Origin: Caldisericaceae bacterium
GTDB taxonomy: Bacteria; Caldisericota; Caldisericia; Caldisericales; Caldisericaceae
Direction: 5' to 3'
Assembly (NCBI GenBank): GCA_027023025.1
Contig: JALVXB010000036.1
Coordinates: 13,916-77,915, forward strand
DNA length: 64,000 bases
Positions 54,501 through 62,800 of this stretch are shown here, piece after piece (the stretch's first letter is position 1; each line of letters begins with the position of its first letter). A program made the translations under genes and the position numbers. The notes under the pieces were generated by a model that was not told the DNA's origin, made no database searches, and saw only the letters and a program-made list of their open reading frames with translations.

Positions 54501-54669
54501 CAGCCAGGACGAAAACGGCAAGATGCGTATTTTAGAGGAGATAAATTCTTTCAAAGATAGGTTCAAAAAGATTATTATCATTACGCACGTTTCAGACATA
54601 AAGGAAAACTTCCCTTACGAGATCCGTGTGGTTAAGGACGAAACGGGCTCTCACTTAACTATTATGTGA
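51574..54669 (+). CDS. sbcC: SbcC/Rad50-type SMC-like ATPase
   Basis: 1031 residues. Walker A GDNGQGKS (about 32-39) is in the N-terminal head. About 700 residues of heptad-rich coiled coil are broken by the zinc hook CPLCGSPL (C518, C521). The C-terminal head has the ABC signature FSGGEQFRINLAIRI and Walker B MLVIDEGFGSQD. With SbcD/Mre11 it processes DNA ends and hairpins. No sbcD gene is adjacent, which is unusual, as the two normally form one operon. Own promoter and GAGGTG site. Confidence 0.92.
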   Translation: MLPEELSLRGFLSYRKKQTLDFTKFHVALISGDNGQGKSSLLEAMTFALYGIARGVEKNRSGIGDLVSNGENFLEVTFRFKQAGKTYRIVRVFNKIKNSSDVRLEILRGDGFVNLSEGSIRETDRKIREIIGMDYDAFVTSSFIMQGRADFFTRKKESEKIEILRQILGLELYENARELANEKIKLITRDIEARLDERKAIETDVAQKDALKSAKESVLREKTALLEKKKALDEEFEKLQKKLTHLNVLKESLRSSEQSLRDTDKKLSEKKALLESLEEKYAHFEEVLKNEAEILKGYDALLKVREELTELLSKKSLTEQKKREKESLENRIKTERSLIESKIENAKNVIDESKEVVKSKQLEVLNLDKEIAALEKTLSETQTKSESTEESLNALEERTEKARADLQKKEKALSEVKRIKSLEEEREQALKKEVASIEKRISVLKKEKEKVRSAITLPYETLAEKVKTLSERLDLLSKKRENLLQLLTKTKSDLSFVKSAISETEEKASLLSSGEGRCPLCGSPLTEEHLRELVVKFETEKSELSEKQKALSEKVKSLQKEIGKLEKEAEDLLNDKKALESKKEDAAKLEEKIAALDEQIEELSNEREKRLSNGVFLNEEEQNALKNYTQIATGISISADDLKSMEAQHKTLAQKRTHLQKKLSSLSGMLSARKEALKNAKEQIALSEERKSESEKTLEELSALLKNPDFMKEEKTQIKSIEEEIERIGFSEEGLESARSKAGKLKTFEEQYRALTDARSHISEIKEQMALLKEEIAQLEQKKAQLKREVERLKTEVEGLAGVEGALLQKKKEKQLLDEEIKKVVSEEAKLVEKLSEIERKEKRLEELKKEVTKKEETVQILTACKKMFGKEGIQISIIRDAIPQIEGIANEMLSRMTNGRMNLKFDTLRQLKTRDVSKSTLRISVYDNGEKRRYELFSGGEQFRINLAIRIGISMFLSERSGMPLEMLVIDEGFGSQDENGKMRILEEINSFKDRFKKIIIITHVSDIKENFPYEIRVVKDETGSHLTIM

Positions 54670-54760
54670 TAGTCTGGTATTTCTACAAATTTCGTTTTAC
54701 TGTTTATGGGTTCCCTTCTCAGGGAGGAGGCGAAGATGTGGCAAGGTGCTTTAAAAGGAG

Positions 54761-54796
54761 AGAGCCTGTGAAAAGGAGGATGGAAACACAGGCTCT
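54761..54796 (+). other. hairpin with a Shine-Dalgarno in its loop
   Basis: AGAGCCTGTG (54761-54770) and CACAGGCTCT (54787-54796) form a perfect 10-bp stem. The 16-base loop contains AAAAGGAGG followed by ATG. No T tract follows, so it is not a typical terminator. Confidence 0.7.
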
Positions 54797-54917
54797 TGTA
54801 TGATGTGTACGGTTGGCTCTTTTCTATTTCTGGCCTAATTATACAAATTGATTGTGAAAAAAATATGAAACGCTATTTTAAATTTAAAAATTTTGCAGGA
54901 ACGCCCTAAAATTTCGT

Positions 54918-55012
54918 TGTTAAGGCAGATACTCTTCGCTTCGCTCAGAGTGACTGACTGGGGGAGTGCTTATCGTTAATGTATAGACTCCTCGCTTCGA
55001 TTAGAGTGACAG
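54918..55012 (+). repeat. two dispersed palindromic elements
   Basis: GTTAAGGCAGATACTCTTC...CAGAGTGAC and a degenerate GTTAATGTATAGACTCC...TAGAGTGAC copy. Confidence 0.75.
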
Positions 55013-55141
55013 GGAAAAATGCAAATACTGCGAAATGCATTTCGCAAATATAAAAGAATATTTAATTACCACAAACGAGCATTTTAAGACTTTGTTCAAA
55101 AGGACTATCTTTTAAGATTTCCTCGATTTCTTTTTGCCTAT

Positions 55142-55175
55142 AAAAATACGGCTCTCGAGTTTTTAACCGAGAGCC
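55142..55175 (-). terminator. terminator of the PadR-ABC-ferredoxin operon
   Basis: GGCTCTCG (55150-55157) pairs with CGAGAGCC (55168-55175). Read on the minus strand it is followed by a run of T residues (A43-A46 on the plus strand, 55142-55146). Confidence 0.8.
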
Positions 55176-55257
55176 CATTGGTTTACATACTTCTGCAAAG
55201 TAAATTGCTTAATAAAAAATTCTCTAACCCGATACAAAAGTAATTAAAACGCCCTGC

Positions 55258-55617
55258 TTAAAAGTACTTTTTCACATTCTGGATGTGCTTTTTGTTCATA
55301 TCTACTTTCACCTTTTCGGGGTGGAGAAGCCACGACACGAGTGCAACGATTACAGGCCTCTGTCCTTTCCCGTTTACAGCGATTGCGCCCACAGGGCAGA
55401 ACGACGCGCACCGCCCGCACCCCGTGCATAGGTCCGTGTTTACGGGAACGGGGCGCATTTTCTTAACACGGCCTTTCAAAAATTGGTCAAACTCGACTTC
55501 TTTGTACTGCCATATCTTTTCCCCGAACGGGCAAACGGAGATGCACTCCCCGCCTGCCCCGCAGTACTTATAGTTAATTTCTATTTTGTTACGAGTTACT
55601 TTATTCTGCGACTGCAT
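55258..55617 (-). CDS. small ferredoxin with two [4Fe-4S] motifs
   Basis: 119 residues. CGAGGECISVCP (a C-x5-C-x3-CP variant) and CTGCGRCASFCP are two iron-sulfur binding clusters. They flank a Lys/Arg-rich linker. The C terminus (about 85-119) is basic and without cysteines. It overlaps the permease gene by 17 bases and so is translated with the ABC exporter, an unexpected partner. It may supply electrons to a process linked to the exported compound, or simply share the operon. Confidence 0.88.
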   Translation of the reverse strand: MQSQNKVTRNKIEINYKYCGAGGECISVCPFGEKIWQYKEVEFDQFLKGRVKKMRPVPVNTDLCTGCGRCASFCPVGAIAVNGKGQRPVIVALVSWLLHPEKVKVDMNKKHIQNVKKYF

Positions 55618-56383
55618 TTTTAAACACCCAGTTCGTCCAGAGCATTACGGCTACATCTATTGCAAGAATCGCAAGCGTGTACCAGAGAATGTGTATGTTC
55701 CACCCGCTCACCGTAAGGTCGCGCATCGGGATAATTGCGTATGTAATCGGGTTCACTTTTGCAATTGTTTGAAGCCACGCAGGCATCACTTTTACAGGGA
55801 ACAGTGCGTTGCTTGCAAACATAAGCGGCATCATAAACAGATTTATTATCGCCATCAGCGTTTCTATCGTTTTTATTTTTACTGAAAGTGCAAGCGAGAA
55901 CCCTGCAAGTATAAACGAAAGAAGCGTTGCAATGAAAAGTATTGCGAGTATACCCAAAAAACCGCTCTGAAACTTCACCCCAAAGAGCAGTGCAACGATA
56001 ACGATAATAACTGCCTGCAAAAGTCCCTGCACGGCAGACGCCGCCATTTTTCCAAAGGGAATTGCTCCACGCCTTATTGGTGCAGCAAGCAGTTTGTCCA
56101 GATATCCGAATCGCCTGTCCCACACGACGGTCGTTCCTGAAAATATACTGGAGAACATTACGGTCATAAGAATTACGCCCGGCGTCATAAATGTGAGGTA
56201 GTTACCCGTTCCTAAGAATTGTGCGGCAAATGGATTGTTCGTCAGTCCGCTCATTGCATTCCCCATTAGGACGAGCCATAGGAACGGCTGTATCACCGTT
56301 ACGATGAGTCTCGTTTTACCCCTGAAGTACTTTTTAAGTTCTCTCCATGCGACATAGTAAGAGTCGATAATCAGTGCGTTCAT
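55601..56383 (-). CDS. ABC-2 type transporter permease
   Basis: 260 residues with six membrane helices of the ABC-2/DrrB type. The pattern GNYLTFMTPGVILMTVMFSSIFSGTTVVWDRRFGYLDKLLAAPIRR is the conserved cytoplasmic loop. It forms the channel for the ATPase encoded upstream. Its ATG overlaps the ATPase stop (ATGA). Drug, lipid or polysaccharide export is possible. Confidence 0.92.
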   Translation of the reverse strand: MNALIIDSYYVAWRELKKYFRGKTRLIVTVIQPFLWLVLMGNAMSGLTNNPFAAQFLGTGNYLTFMTPGVILMTVMFSSIFSGTTVVWDRRFGYLDKLLAAPIRRGAIPFGKMAASAVQGLLQAVIIVIVALLFGVKFQSGFLGILAILFIATLLSFILAGFSLALSVKIKTIETLMAIINLFMMPLMFASNALFPVKVMPAWLQTIAKVNPITYAIIPMRDLTVSGWNIHILWYTLAILAIDVAVMLWTNWVFKNAVAE

Positions 56384-57387
56384 CTTCTTACCCTCCCCTG
56401 TATAATGCGTGTTTTTCTCCCTTCTTCACGGGTAGATTCTGCTTCCCTTATCGTCCTGCCCGTGTACTTCATGTACACATCGTCCAGCGTGGGCCGTTTC
56501 AGCCTTACGGATGTGATGTGCACGCCAAACTCGTCTGCCATTTTGAACAGGCGCGGAATCATTTCGTCTCCGTTTTTCTCCACGACGATGCTGTAAACTC
56601 CGTTTTTCATACGGGCAACTTCTTTTATCTCTGGAATCTCTTTTACTTTTTCAAGGTACTTGCTTACATCGTCTTCTTTGAATGTCATCGTGATTAGATC
56701 TCCGCCGATTTGAGACTTCAGTGCGCCTGGCCTATCCAGCGCCATAATCTTTCCTTTGTCGATAATTGCCACCCTGTCACAGAGTGCATCTGCTTCCTCA
56801 AGGTAGTGCGTCGTAAGGAATATCGTCATTCCGTTTTCTTTGAACTTTCTTATGTAATCCCAGATTGCGCTGCGCGTCTGGATGTCGAGCCCCAGCGTCG
56901 GTTCGTCAAGAAACAGAATTTTTGGCTGGTGTATCAGCGCTGCTGCAATGTCAAGCCGCTTCATCATTCCGCCTGAAAATGTTTCAACGAGAGCATTTCT
57001 CCTTTCCCACAGCCCAAACATCTTCAAAAGTTGCTCTGCATTTTTCTCTATCTCGCTGCTCTCCATGTGGAAGTACTTTCCCTGAAGGTATATGTTTTCG
57101 TATGCAGTGAGTCGGTCGTCCACTGCAGTTTCCTGTGATGCGTACCCTTTTACGAGGCGTGCCCTGTAGGAATCTTTCAGCGCATCTATTCCGTCCAGAA
57201 AAATTTTCCCTTCTGTGGGTTTCAAAAGCCCTATCACAGTTTTTATCGTGGTGGACTTGCCCGCACCGTTCGGGCCTAAAAATCCGAATATTTCCCCGTA
57301 GTGCACGGAAAAACTGACGCCGCGCACTGCTTCCACTCCGTTTGAGTAAACCTTTTTGAGGTTTTCCACTACAATTGCTTCATTCAT
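56380..57387 (-). CDS. ABC transporter ATP-binding protein (DrrA-like)
   Basis: 335 residues. Walker A GPNGAGKST, ABC signature TFSGGMMKRLDIAAAL, Walker B ILFLDEPTLGLD and the switch His in LTTHYLEE are intact. The extended C-terminal domain (about 240-335, DLITMTFKEDDVSKYLE...IRLKRPTLDDVYMKYTG) is that of daunorubicin-resistance-type exporters. GGAGGTGTTCG precedes the ATG, which lies inside the end of padR. Confidence 0.94.
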   Translation of the reverse strand: MNEAIVVENLKKVYSNGVEAVRGVSFSVHYGEIFGFLGPNGAGKSTTIKTVIGLLKPTEGKIFLDGIDALKDSYRARLVKGYASQETAVDDRLTAYENIYLQGKYFHMESSEIEKNAEQLLKMFGLWERRNALVETFSGGMMKRLDIAAALIHQPKILFLDEPTLGLDIQTRSAIWDYIRKFKENGMTIFLTTHYLEEADALCDRVAIIDKGKIMALDRPGALKSQIGGDLITMTFKEDDVSKYLEKVKEIPEIKEVARMKNGVYSIVVEKNGDEMIPRLFKMADEFGVHITSVRLKRPTLDDVYMKYTGRTIREAESTREEGRKTRIIQGRVRR

Positions 57388-57769
57388 CGAACACCTCCGT
57401 TTCTATAGATTTTGCTACCTCCGCAAGTTCTTTTAACTTTATTTCAATGAAAAATTTACTATTTTCGTATGCCGCTTTGCCGCTTTCCGTAATGGTATAA
57501 TCTCTTCGCGGGTGTATGCCACCCATATTCCACCTGCCCGATATGAGCCCTTCTTTTTCCATTTCTTTTAGCAGAGGGTAAATAGTTGCAGGGCCCATTA
57601 TGAGTTTGTGCTGCGTAAGTTTTTCGATTTCTTTTCTTATGCCTCTGCCGTGCAGAGGCTTTTTCGTTAAAGTGTGCAGCACTATAAAGTGTAAAAAGCC
57701 TGGCGTTTTTATCAGGGCATTTACAAATTTGTTTCTCTTTTCGTTTAAAACATCAACGCACTTTTTCAT
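57380..57769 (-). CDS. PadR family transcriptional regulator
   Basis: 129 residues. A winged-helix DNA-binding domain (about 20-100): GFLHFIVLHTLTKKPLHGRGIRKEIEKL, GPATIYPLLKEMEKEGLISG and HPRRDYTITESG. A helical dimerisation tail follows. PadR proteins repress adjacent multidrug exporters until a ligand binds. It is the first gene of the operon, overlapping the ATPase by eight bases. A 22-bp palindrome sits between its promoter and start codon. Confidence 0.93.
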   Translation of the reverse strand: MKKCVDVLNEKRNKFVNALIKTPGFLHFIVLHTLTKKPLHGRGIRKEIEKLTQHKLIMGPATIYPLLKEMEKEGLISGRWNMGGIHPRRDYTITESGKAAYENSKFFIEIKLKELAEVAKSIETEVFDE

Positions 57770-57781
57770 TTTAATTTTCCC

Positions 57782-57803
57782 TATATATAAAATTTTATAT
57801 ATA
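57782..57803 (-). promoter_or_regulatory. 22-bp perfect palindrome, likely PadR operator
   Basis: Two 11-base arms (TATATATAAAA and its complement TTTTATATATA) meet without a gap. It begins where the -10 box ends and precedes padR, so bound repressor would block initiation. Confidence 0.8.
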
Positions 57804-57830
57804 TTATATGCTGAATATTTTTAGTGTCAA
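57803..57830 (-). promoter_or_regulatory. consensus promoter of the padR operon
   Basis: On the minus strand perfect TTGACA (57830-57825), 16-base spacer and perfect TATAAT (57808-57803). Confidence 0.88.
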
Positions 57831-58026
57831 TAGACTGTTTAAAATAGAATTTCTTTTCTCGGAATTTTTGCAGGATAAATCGTTAAGTGTTTTTAAACGG
57901 ATTTTTGCTTTATTTAGTAGGTTTTCGGGTGCGTGCTTCACTATAGCCAGGATAATTTGCAAAAAATTTCAATTTGACAAAACCTAAAATTACATCTATA
58001 CTGTTAAAAAATTCAAGGGGGAAGAT

Positions 58027-59943
58027 ATGAAAAAATTTGTCGCATTTGTTCTCGTTGTACTACTTTCTTTGCCCGTCCTTTTTACAGGTAAAGTATCTGC
58101 AGGTCTTGTATCGCCGACTGATTTTCAGGCATATGGTTACGGAAAAGATATGAAACTGCAATGGAAGTATTCCGGCGCAGTGGACAAGAATCTGAAAATC
58201 GAGGTGTTTGAGTATGATTACACGAGTTTAAAGTGGAAGAGCCTCGGTACGACGCCTTACCAACCAGATATAGTAATTCCTGATGTTTCTTATGGAAGGC
58301 ACATTTACAAAGTAAGAGCGGAACTTAACGGGCAGTACAGCGATTTTTCCAATACAGATACGGGGTTTATTTTAAAAGCCCCCGGCGGAAAACCGATTGT
58401 CTCGCTGAACAAGTTTACACCGCCCTCTTTCAAAGGGGAAGAGGCAGTCACAATAAAGTGGCCTGCCGTAAAAGATGTATTTACCACGCATATAGGGGTT
58501 TACAGGAAAAAGCCTAACGGCAGTTACAAATTGCTTGAAATGGTGGACAAATCAAAAACTTCCTACAAAGATGCAGATGTCCAGCCCAACACAGAATACA
58601 TTTATACGATCGTAAATATGCGAAAAGACGGAAAGAAAATGCCTGACTTTTCTGTATCTGCGGTGCAAAGCGGCTCAACGCTCACTTATCCTGCGCCCGT
58701 TAAGAACTTTACTGCAAAGGGCAACGGCTCAAAAGTAATCCTTAAGTGGGACAGGCAAAAGTATTGTGACGGAATTAAAGTGTACAAGCAGATAAGTACA
58801 CTTAAGTGGACGCTCGTAAGAAACCTGAGCAATGCGGTTGTACAGTTTACGCTCTTAAACCAGAGTCCTGGCAAGTACACATATCAGGTTGTTGCGTACA
58901 ACGCAAGCGGAAATGCACCGAACTCCGTAGCAAAAACGGCATTCGTGTTAAAAACTATTCACATATCAAGCGTAAAGGCGGTTGCACCAGACGAAGCGCA
59001 CATTTATTTTACGGCACTTGACTCAAATGCAACCGGGATAGATACATTTTACAGCAAAGACGGAAAAACCTTTAATTCCATTGGGATAATTACGCTAAAA
59101 TCAGATACGAAATATGTAAAAGTGCAAGGTATGAAACCGGATACAAAGGTGTACTTTAAAATTGCAGCGACGAGGGGAGAGAACGAATCTGCACAGTCAA
59201 ATGCGGTTTCCGTCACGACACCAAAGGAAAGCACGGCGCCTGAAGCCCCGTCGGATTTGAAGGCGACACTTACAGAGGAAAAGAATGTTTTACTTACCTG
59301 GAAGGACAATGCAAATAACGAAGCAGGGTTTAAAGTTTACAGAAAAGAGTCATCTGAGACGAACTTTGAGATGATTGCAGATTTGCCCACTGATACTTCA
59401 GAGACAAAATACATCGATAAAGCGGTAAGCCCGGGCAAGACATATATTTATCGTGTCGTTGCCTACAATTCCGTAGGAAGCGCAAATTCAAACGACATTA
59501 CGATAACGACTCCTTCAAATGCTGTGCAGAAAACGGTCATTAAACTCCAGCCAGATAACGAAGTGATGACTGTAAACGGAGTTCAGCAGGAAATAGATTC
59601 TGGCAGAGGTACAAAACCCGTTATCATACCAAAGTGGGGCAGGACGGTCGTCCCAATTAGAGCAATAGTTGAAGCGTTAGGCGGAACGATAGAGTGGGAC
59701 GGAGTTGCAAGGAAAGTTACGATACACTTCAACGGAACGACGATAGAGCTCTGGATAGACAATCCCAAAGCAAGGGTAAACGGAACTGTGAAGTGGATAG
59801 ATCCAAACAACCACGATGTTAAACCCATTATCGTAAATTCAAGAACGATGCTACCATTAAGGTTCGTTGCAGAATCTCTCGGCTGCAAAGTGGAGTGGGA
59901 TGCAACATCGAGGACGATAACTCTTACTTATCCTGCATCGTAA
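58027..59943 (+). CDS. secreted FN3-repeat protein with C-terminal stalk domain
   Basis: 638 residues. A signal peptide (about 1-25) precedes four or five FN3-like domains (for example about 125-215, 220-310 and 395-490: APSDLKATLTEEKNVLLTWKDNANNEAGF). The last about 130 residues form the stalk domain (WGRTVVPIRAIVEALGG; NSRTMLPLRFVAESLGC). It should be a surface adhesin or scaffold. The stalk-coding 389 bases are nearly identical to those of the next gene. AAGGGGGAAG precedes the ATG. A terminator follows. Confidence 0.82.
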   Translation: MKKFVAFVLVVLLSLPVLFTGKVSAGLVSPTDFQAYGYGKDMKLQWKYSGAVDKNLKIEVFEYDYTSLKWKSLGTTPYQPDIVIPDVSYGRHIYKVRAELNGQYSDFSNTDTGFILKAPGGKPIVSLNKFTPPSFKGEEAVTIKWPAVKDVFTTHIGVYRKKPNGSYKLLEMVDKSKTSYKDADVQPNTEYIYTIVNMRKDGKKMPDFSVSAVQSGSTLTYPAPVKNFTAKGNGSKVILKWDRQKYCDGIKVYKQISTLKWTLVRNLSNAVVQFTLLNQSPGKYTYQVVAYNASGNAPNSVAKTAFVLKTIHISSVKAVAPDEAHIYFTALDSNATGIDTFYSKDGKTFNSIGIITLKSDTKYVKVQGMKPDTKVYFKIAATRGENESAQSNAVSVTTPKESTAPEAPSDLKATLTEEKNVLLTWKDNANNEAGFKVYRKESSETNFEMIADLPTDTSETKYIDKAVSPGKTYIYRVVAYNSVGSANSNDITITTPSNAVQKTVIKLQPDNEVMTVNGVQQEIDSGRGTKPVIIPKWGRTVVPIRAIVEALGGTIEWDGVARKVTIHFNGTTIELWIDNPKARVNGTVKWIDPNNHDVKPIIVNSRTMLPLRFVAESLGCKVEWDATSRTITLTYPAS

Positions 59944-59978
59944 AAACAATAGGAACAGGAAAAAATAAAGATTCATTA

Positions 59979-60007
59979 ACGGGCTACTTTAGGTGGCCCC
60001 GTTTTTG
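59979..60007 (+). terminator. terminator after the first FN3/stalk gene
   Basis: ACGGG...CCCGT-type stem with an imperfect inner part (CTAC/GTGG) and a TTTTTG tail. Confidence 0.75.
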
Positions 60008-60115
60008 TTATAACAATACGGAAAAATCTGCTTACAAAAAATTTTATCTAATTCAAAATTTTTATTTGCAATTTGAAAATAAATTTATTATACTTTAAGC
60101 ATAGGGGGGATATAT

Positions 60116-62602
60116 ATGAAAAAATTTCTTGTCGTATTGATCGCGGCACTTTTATTGTTGCCGTTTTTGGGGGTTAAGAGCGTTTCTGCTGCGGTTGCTC
60201 CACCAGCCAATTTCCGGGCAGTTGCTAAGGGAACGACGATTACGCTGTATTGGGACTACACTTATAACGGCTCTGATAAACTAATCTTTCAGATCTACGA
60301 GTACGATTATAGTGCACATCAGTGGAAGTATAAAAAAGGGATAAAGTATCCGTACAAAAAAGCCGTGTTCACAGATGCATCTTACGGAAAACATGCCTTC
60401 AAAGTGCGTGCTAAGATCGACAGGATCTGGCCACTTTCTGATCTGTACAGCGACTATACTCATGTGGATTATGCCTATGTTTTGCACATGCCTACGCACT
60501 TAAATGTGGATGTTTCGTCTTTTACCTCTCCAGTGTTTGTAGGCGACTCGTATGTTCACCTCGGGTGGGACTTACCAGACCAAAATGCAACGAATGTTTT
60601 CGTGTATAGAAGAATTCACGGAACATCAGTAGTTTCTCGTATTGGGGGGTTGCCAAAAACTGCAACATCGTTTATTGACAAAACAGCCAAGCCCAATATG
60701 AAGTACGACTACTGGATAGTGTTTTACAGAAAAGACGGTTCTTACGGTGACCTTTCCAGAAGTTCAACTATTTATGTTATACTTACTTACCCGGCGCCTC
60801 CGACTGACTTTAAGGCAAACGGCATATTAAACGAAGTGTATATGAGTTGGAAGCACACGAAAAACTGCACTGGATACAAAATTTACATAAAAAAAAGTAT
60901 TACTCAGTGGACGAAAATTGTTGAGCTGGATAAGAACAAAACTTCATTTGTAACGGGTAAGTTATCCCCGGGTGTTTACATTTATCAGGTAGTTGCTTTC
61001 AACGCTACGGGAAATTCTCCGCATTCACCTGTTGTTAAGGCGTACATCCTTAAGCAGCCTACGGGGCTTACTGCAACGGCAATTTCTCCTACAGAAGTAA
61101 AGTTAACATACGACCCGGTGGATTCAAACGCTAAGAAAATAAGAGTGGACGAAAGCACAGACGGAGGAAATTCTTACCACGCGATTGGAACCGTACTTGC
61201 CAGCGCTCCGTCAATTTATATTAAACACCTTACTCCTGAAACGGAGTACTACTTCAGGATAACGGCGCTGAGAGATTCAAATGTTTCTTTCTCTTCTGAT
61301 GCGGTGCACATTAAAACGCCCGCCGAAGAAACTGTGCCAAACGAACCTGAAGACCTGGAAGCGACGGCTGTAAGCCCGTCCGAAGTAGACCTTTCCTGGG
61401 CTGATAACTCAGACAACGAAGACGGCTTCAAAATAGAAAGAAAAGAAGAAGATGGGGCTTATTCCGTTATTGCGACGGTGCCTGCGGATACGACGACATA
61501 CAAAGATACGAGCGTAGAAGCGGAAAAAACATATTATTACAGAGTAAAAGCATTCAACGGGAAGGGAGATTCAGCTTATTCTAACGAGGCACAGGTAACC
61601 ACCCCTGCTCAGCAAACGGCACCTTCTGCACCCACCAACTTAACTGCAAGTGCTACCTCCTGCTCTGAAGCTCACCTGAGCTGGACGGATAACTCTGATA
61701 ACGAAGAGCACTTTATTGTAGAAAGAAAAGAAGAAAATGGGAGTTATTCTACGCTTGCAACACTTGATTCTGATACGACGGAATATACAGATAGCACCGT
61801 TGAAGGCGGAAAGACATACTACTACAGAGTAAAAGCAGCAAACGGAACAGGAGACTCAGGATATTCAAACGAAGCAAATGTTTCTGTCCCGGAATGTGAA
61901 GCATTACCTTCTGCGCCAACTAACCTGTCAGGAACAGCAGTAAGTTCTTCAGAGATAGACTTAACCTGGAGTGATAATTCAGACAACGAAGACGGGTTTA
62001 AGATAGAAAGAAAAGAAGAAGATGGGACTTATTCCGTTATTGCGACGGTGCCTTCGGATACGACGACATACAAAGACACAGAATTAAGTGCAGATACCAC
62101 CTACTACTACAGAGTAAAAGCATTTAACAATAAAGGAGAGTCTAATTACTCAAACGAGATAAGCGTAAAGACAGAAAGTGCCCCTGCCGAGCAGACGGTC
62201 ATTAAACTCCAGCCAGATAACGAAGTGATGACTGTAAACGGAGTTCAGCAGGAAATAGATTCTGGCAGAGGTACAAAACCCGTTATCATACCAAAGTGGG
62301 GCAGGACGGTCGTCCCAATTAGAGCAATAGTTGAAGCGTTAGGCGGAACGATAGAGTGGGACGGAGTTGCAAGGAAAGTTACGATACACTTTAACGGAAC
62401 GACGATAGAGCTCTGGATAGACAATCCCAGAGCAAGGGTAAACGGAACTGTGAAGTGGATAGACGACAAAAACCACGATGTTAAACCCATTATCGTAAAT
62501 TCAAGGACAATGCTTCCGTTAAGGTTCGTTGCGGAGAACCTCGGCTGCAAAGTGGAGTGGGATGCAACATCGAGGACGATAACGATTACATACACGCCGT
62601 AA
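60116..62602 (+). CDS. secreted FN3-repeat protein with stalk domain (paralogue)
   Basis: 828 residues. A signal peptide (about 1-26) precedes two or three divergent beta domains and three closely related FN3 repeats (about 410-690). Each repeat contains LSW.DNSDNE and TYYYRVKAFN-type ends, so it arose by internal duplication. The C-terminal stalk domain is the same as in the upstream paralogue. Likely a cell-surface or S-layer-associated adhesin. It has its own ribosome binding site (AGGGGGGATATAT) and terminator. Confidence 0.83.
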   Translation: MKKFLVVLIAALLLLPFLGVKSVSAAVAPPANFRAVAKGTTITLYWDYTYNGSDKLIFQIYEYDYSAHQWKYKKGIKYPYKKAVFTDASYGKHAFKVRAKIDRIWPLSDLYSDYTHVDYAYVLHMPTHLNVDVSSFTSPVFVGDSYVHLGWDLPDQNATNVFVYRRIHGTSVVSRIGGLPKTATSFIDKTAKPNMKYDYWIVFYRKDGSYGDLSRSSTIYVILTYPAPPTDFKANGILNEVYMSWKHTKNCTGYKIYIKKSITQWTKIVELDKNKTSFVTGKLSPGVYIYQVVAFNATGNSPHSPVVKAYILKQPTGLTATAISPTEVKLTYDPVDSNAKKIRVDESTDGGNSYHAIGTVLASAPSIYIKHLTPETEYYFRITALRDSNVSFSSDAVHIKTPAEETVPNEPEDLEATAVSPSEVDLSWADNSDNEDGFKIERKEEDGAYSVIATVPADTTTYKDTSVEAEKTYYYRVKAFNGKGDSAYSNEAQVTTPAQQTAPSAPTNLTASATSCSEAHLSWTDNSDNEEHFIVERKEENGSYSTLATLDSDTTEYTDSTVEGGKTYYYRVKAANGTGDSGYSNEANVSVPECEALPSAPTNLSGTAVSSSEIDLTWSDNSDNEDGFKIERKEEDGTYSVIATVPSDTTTYKDTELSADTTYYYRVKAFNNKGESNYSNEISVKTESAPAEQTVIKLQPDNEVMTVNGVQQEIDSGRGTKPVIIPKWGRTVVPIRAIVEALGGTIEWDGVARKVTIHFNGTTIELWIDNPRARVNGTVKWIDDKNHDVKPIIVNSRTMLPLRFVAENLGCKVEWDATSRTITITYTP
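62195..62583 (+). repeat. 389-base near-identical stalk-coding segment (partner 59533-59921)
   Basis: Offset is constant (2662 bases). The first about 195 bases are identical; the rest has about 15-20 scattered differences. The segment encodes the stalk domain of both paralogues. Confidence 0.9.
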
Positions 62603-62631
62603 GTTACTCGTGAGTTTTTGAATTTTTTACA

Positions 62632-62657
62632 GGCAGGGTGAAAGCCCTGCCTTTTTT
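62632..62657 (+). terminator. terminator after the second FN3/stalk gene
   Basis: GGCAGGG (62632-62638) and CCCTGCC (62645-62651) with a short loop and six T residues. Confidence 0.93.
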
Positions 62658-62702
62658 GATGAACCTTTCTTCTCACTTAAGGGAGCGTTTCCTCTACTGT
62701 CC

Positions 62703-62800
62703 TCCTCGAGCGAGCGTTAGCGAGCGGAGGACATTACACTGGAGAGGACACGAAGTTTTCTTTCTAACTTTTCTTCCTGTTGAGTGTAGAAAGTGGGTGA
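62703..62800 (+). repeat. dispersed hairpin element, copy 2, with GTCATCC-type element
   Basis: TCCTCGAGCGAGCGTTAGCG...GGAGGAC (about 62702-62732) is followed by the 29-base hairpin homologue (62740-62768) and CTTTTCTTCCTG, parallel to 30421-30502. Confidence 0.78.

Larger units (their letters stand above)
54670..55141. other. intergenic region after sbcC
   Basis: No standard gene. It contains two tiny overlapping frames with strong ribosome binding sites (54736-54771 and 54768-54803) inside a hairpin context, then palindromic elements at about 54918-54955 and 54970-55010. Confidence 0.6.

Noticed and set aside
59583-59888. Minus-strand frame repeated opposite both stalk domains (also 62245-62676)
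   Set aside because: It is the antisense of the duplicated stalk segment, so its duplication is not independent evidence of a gene.
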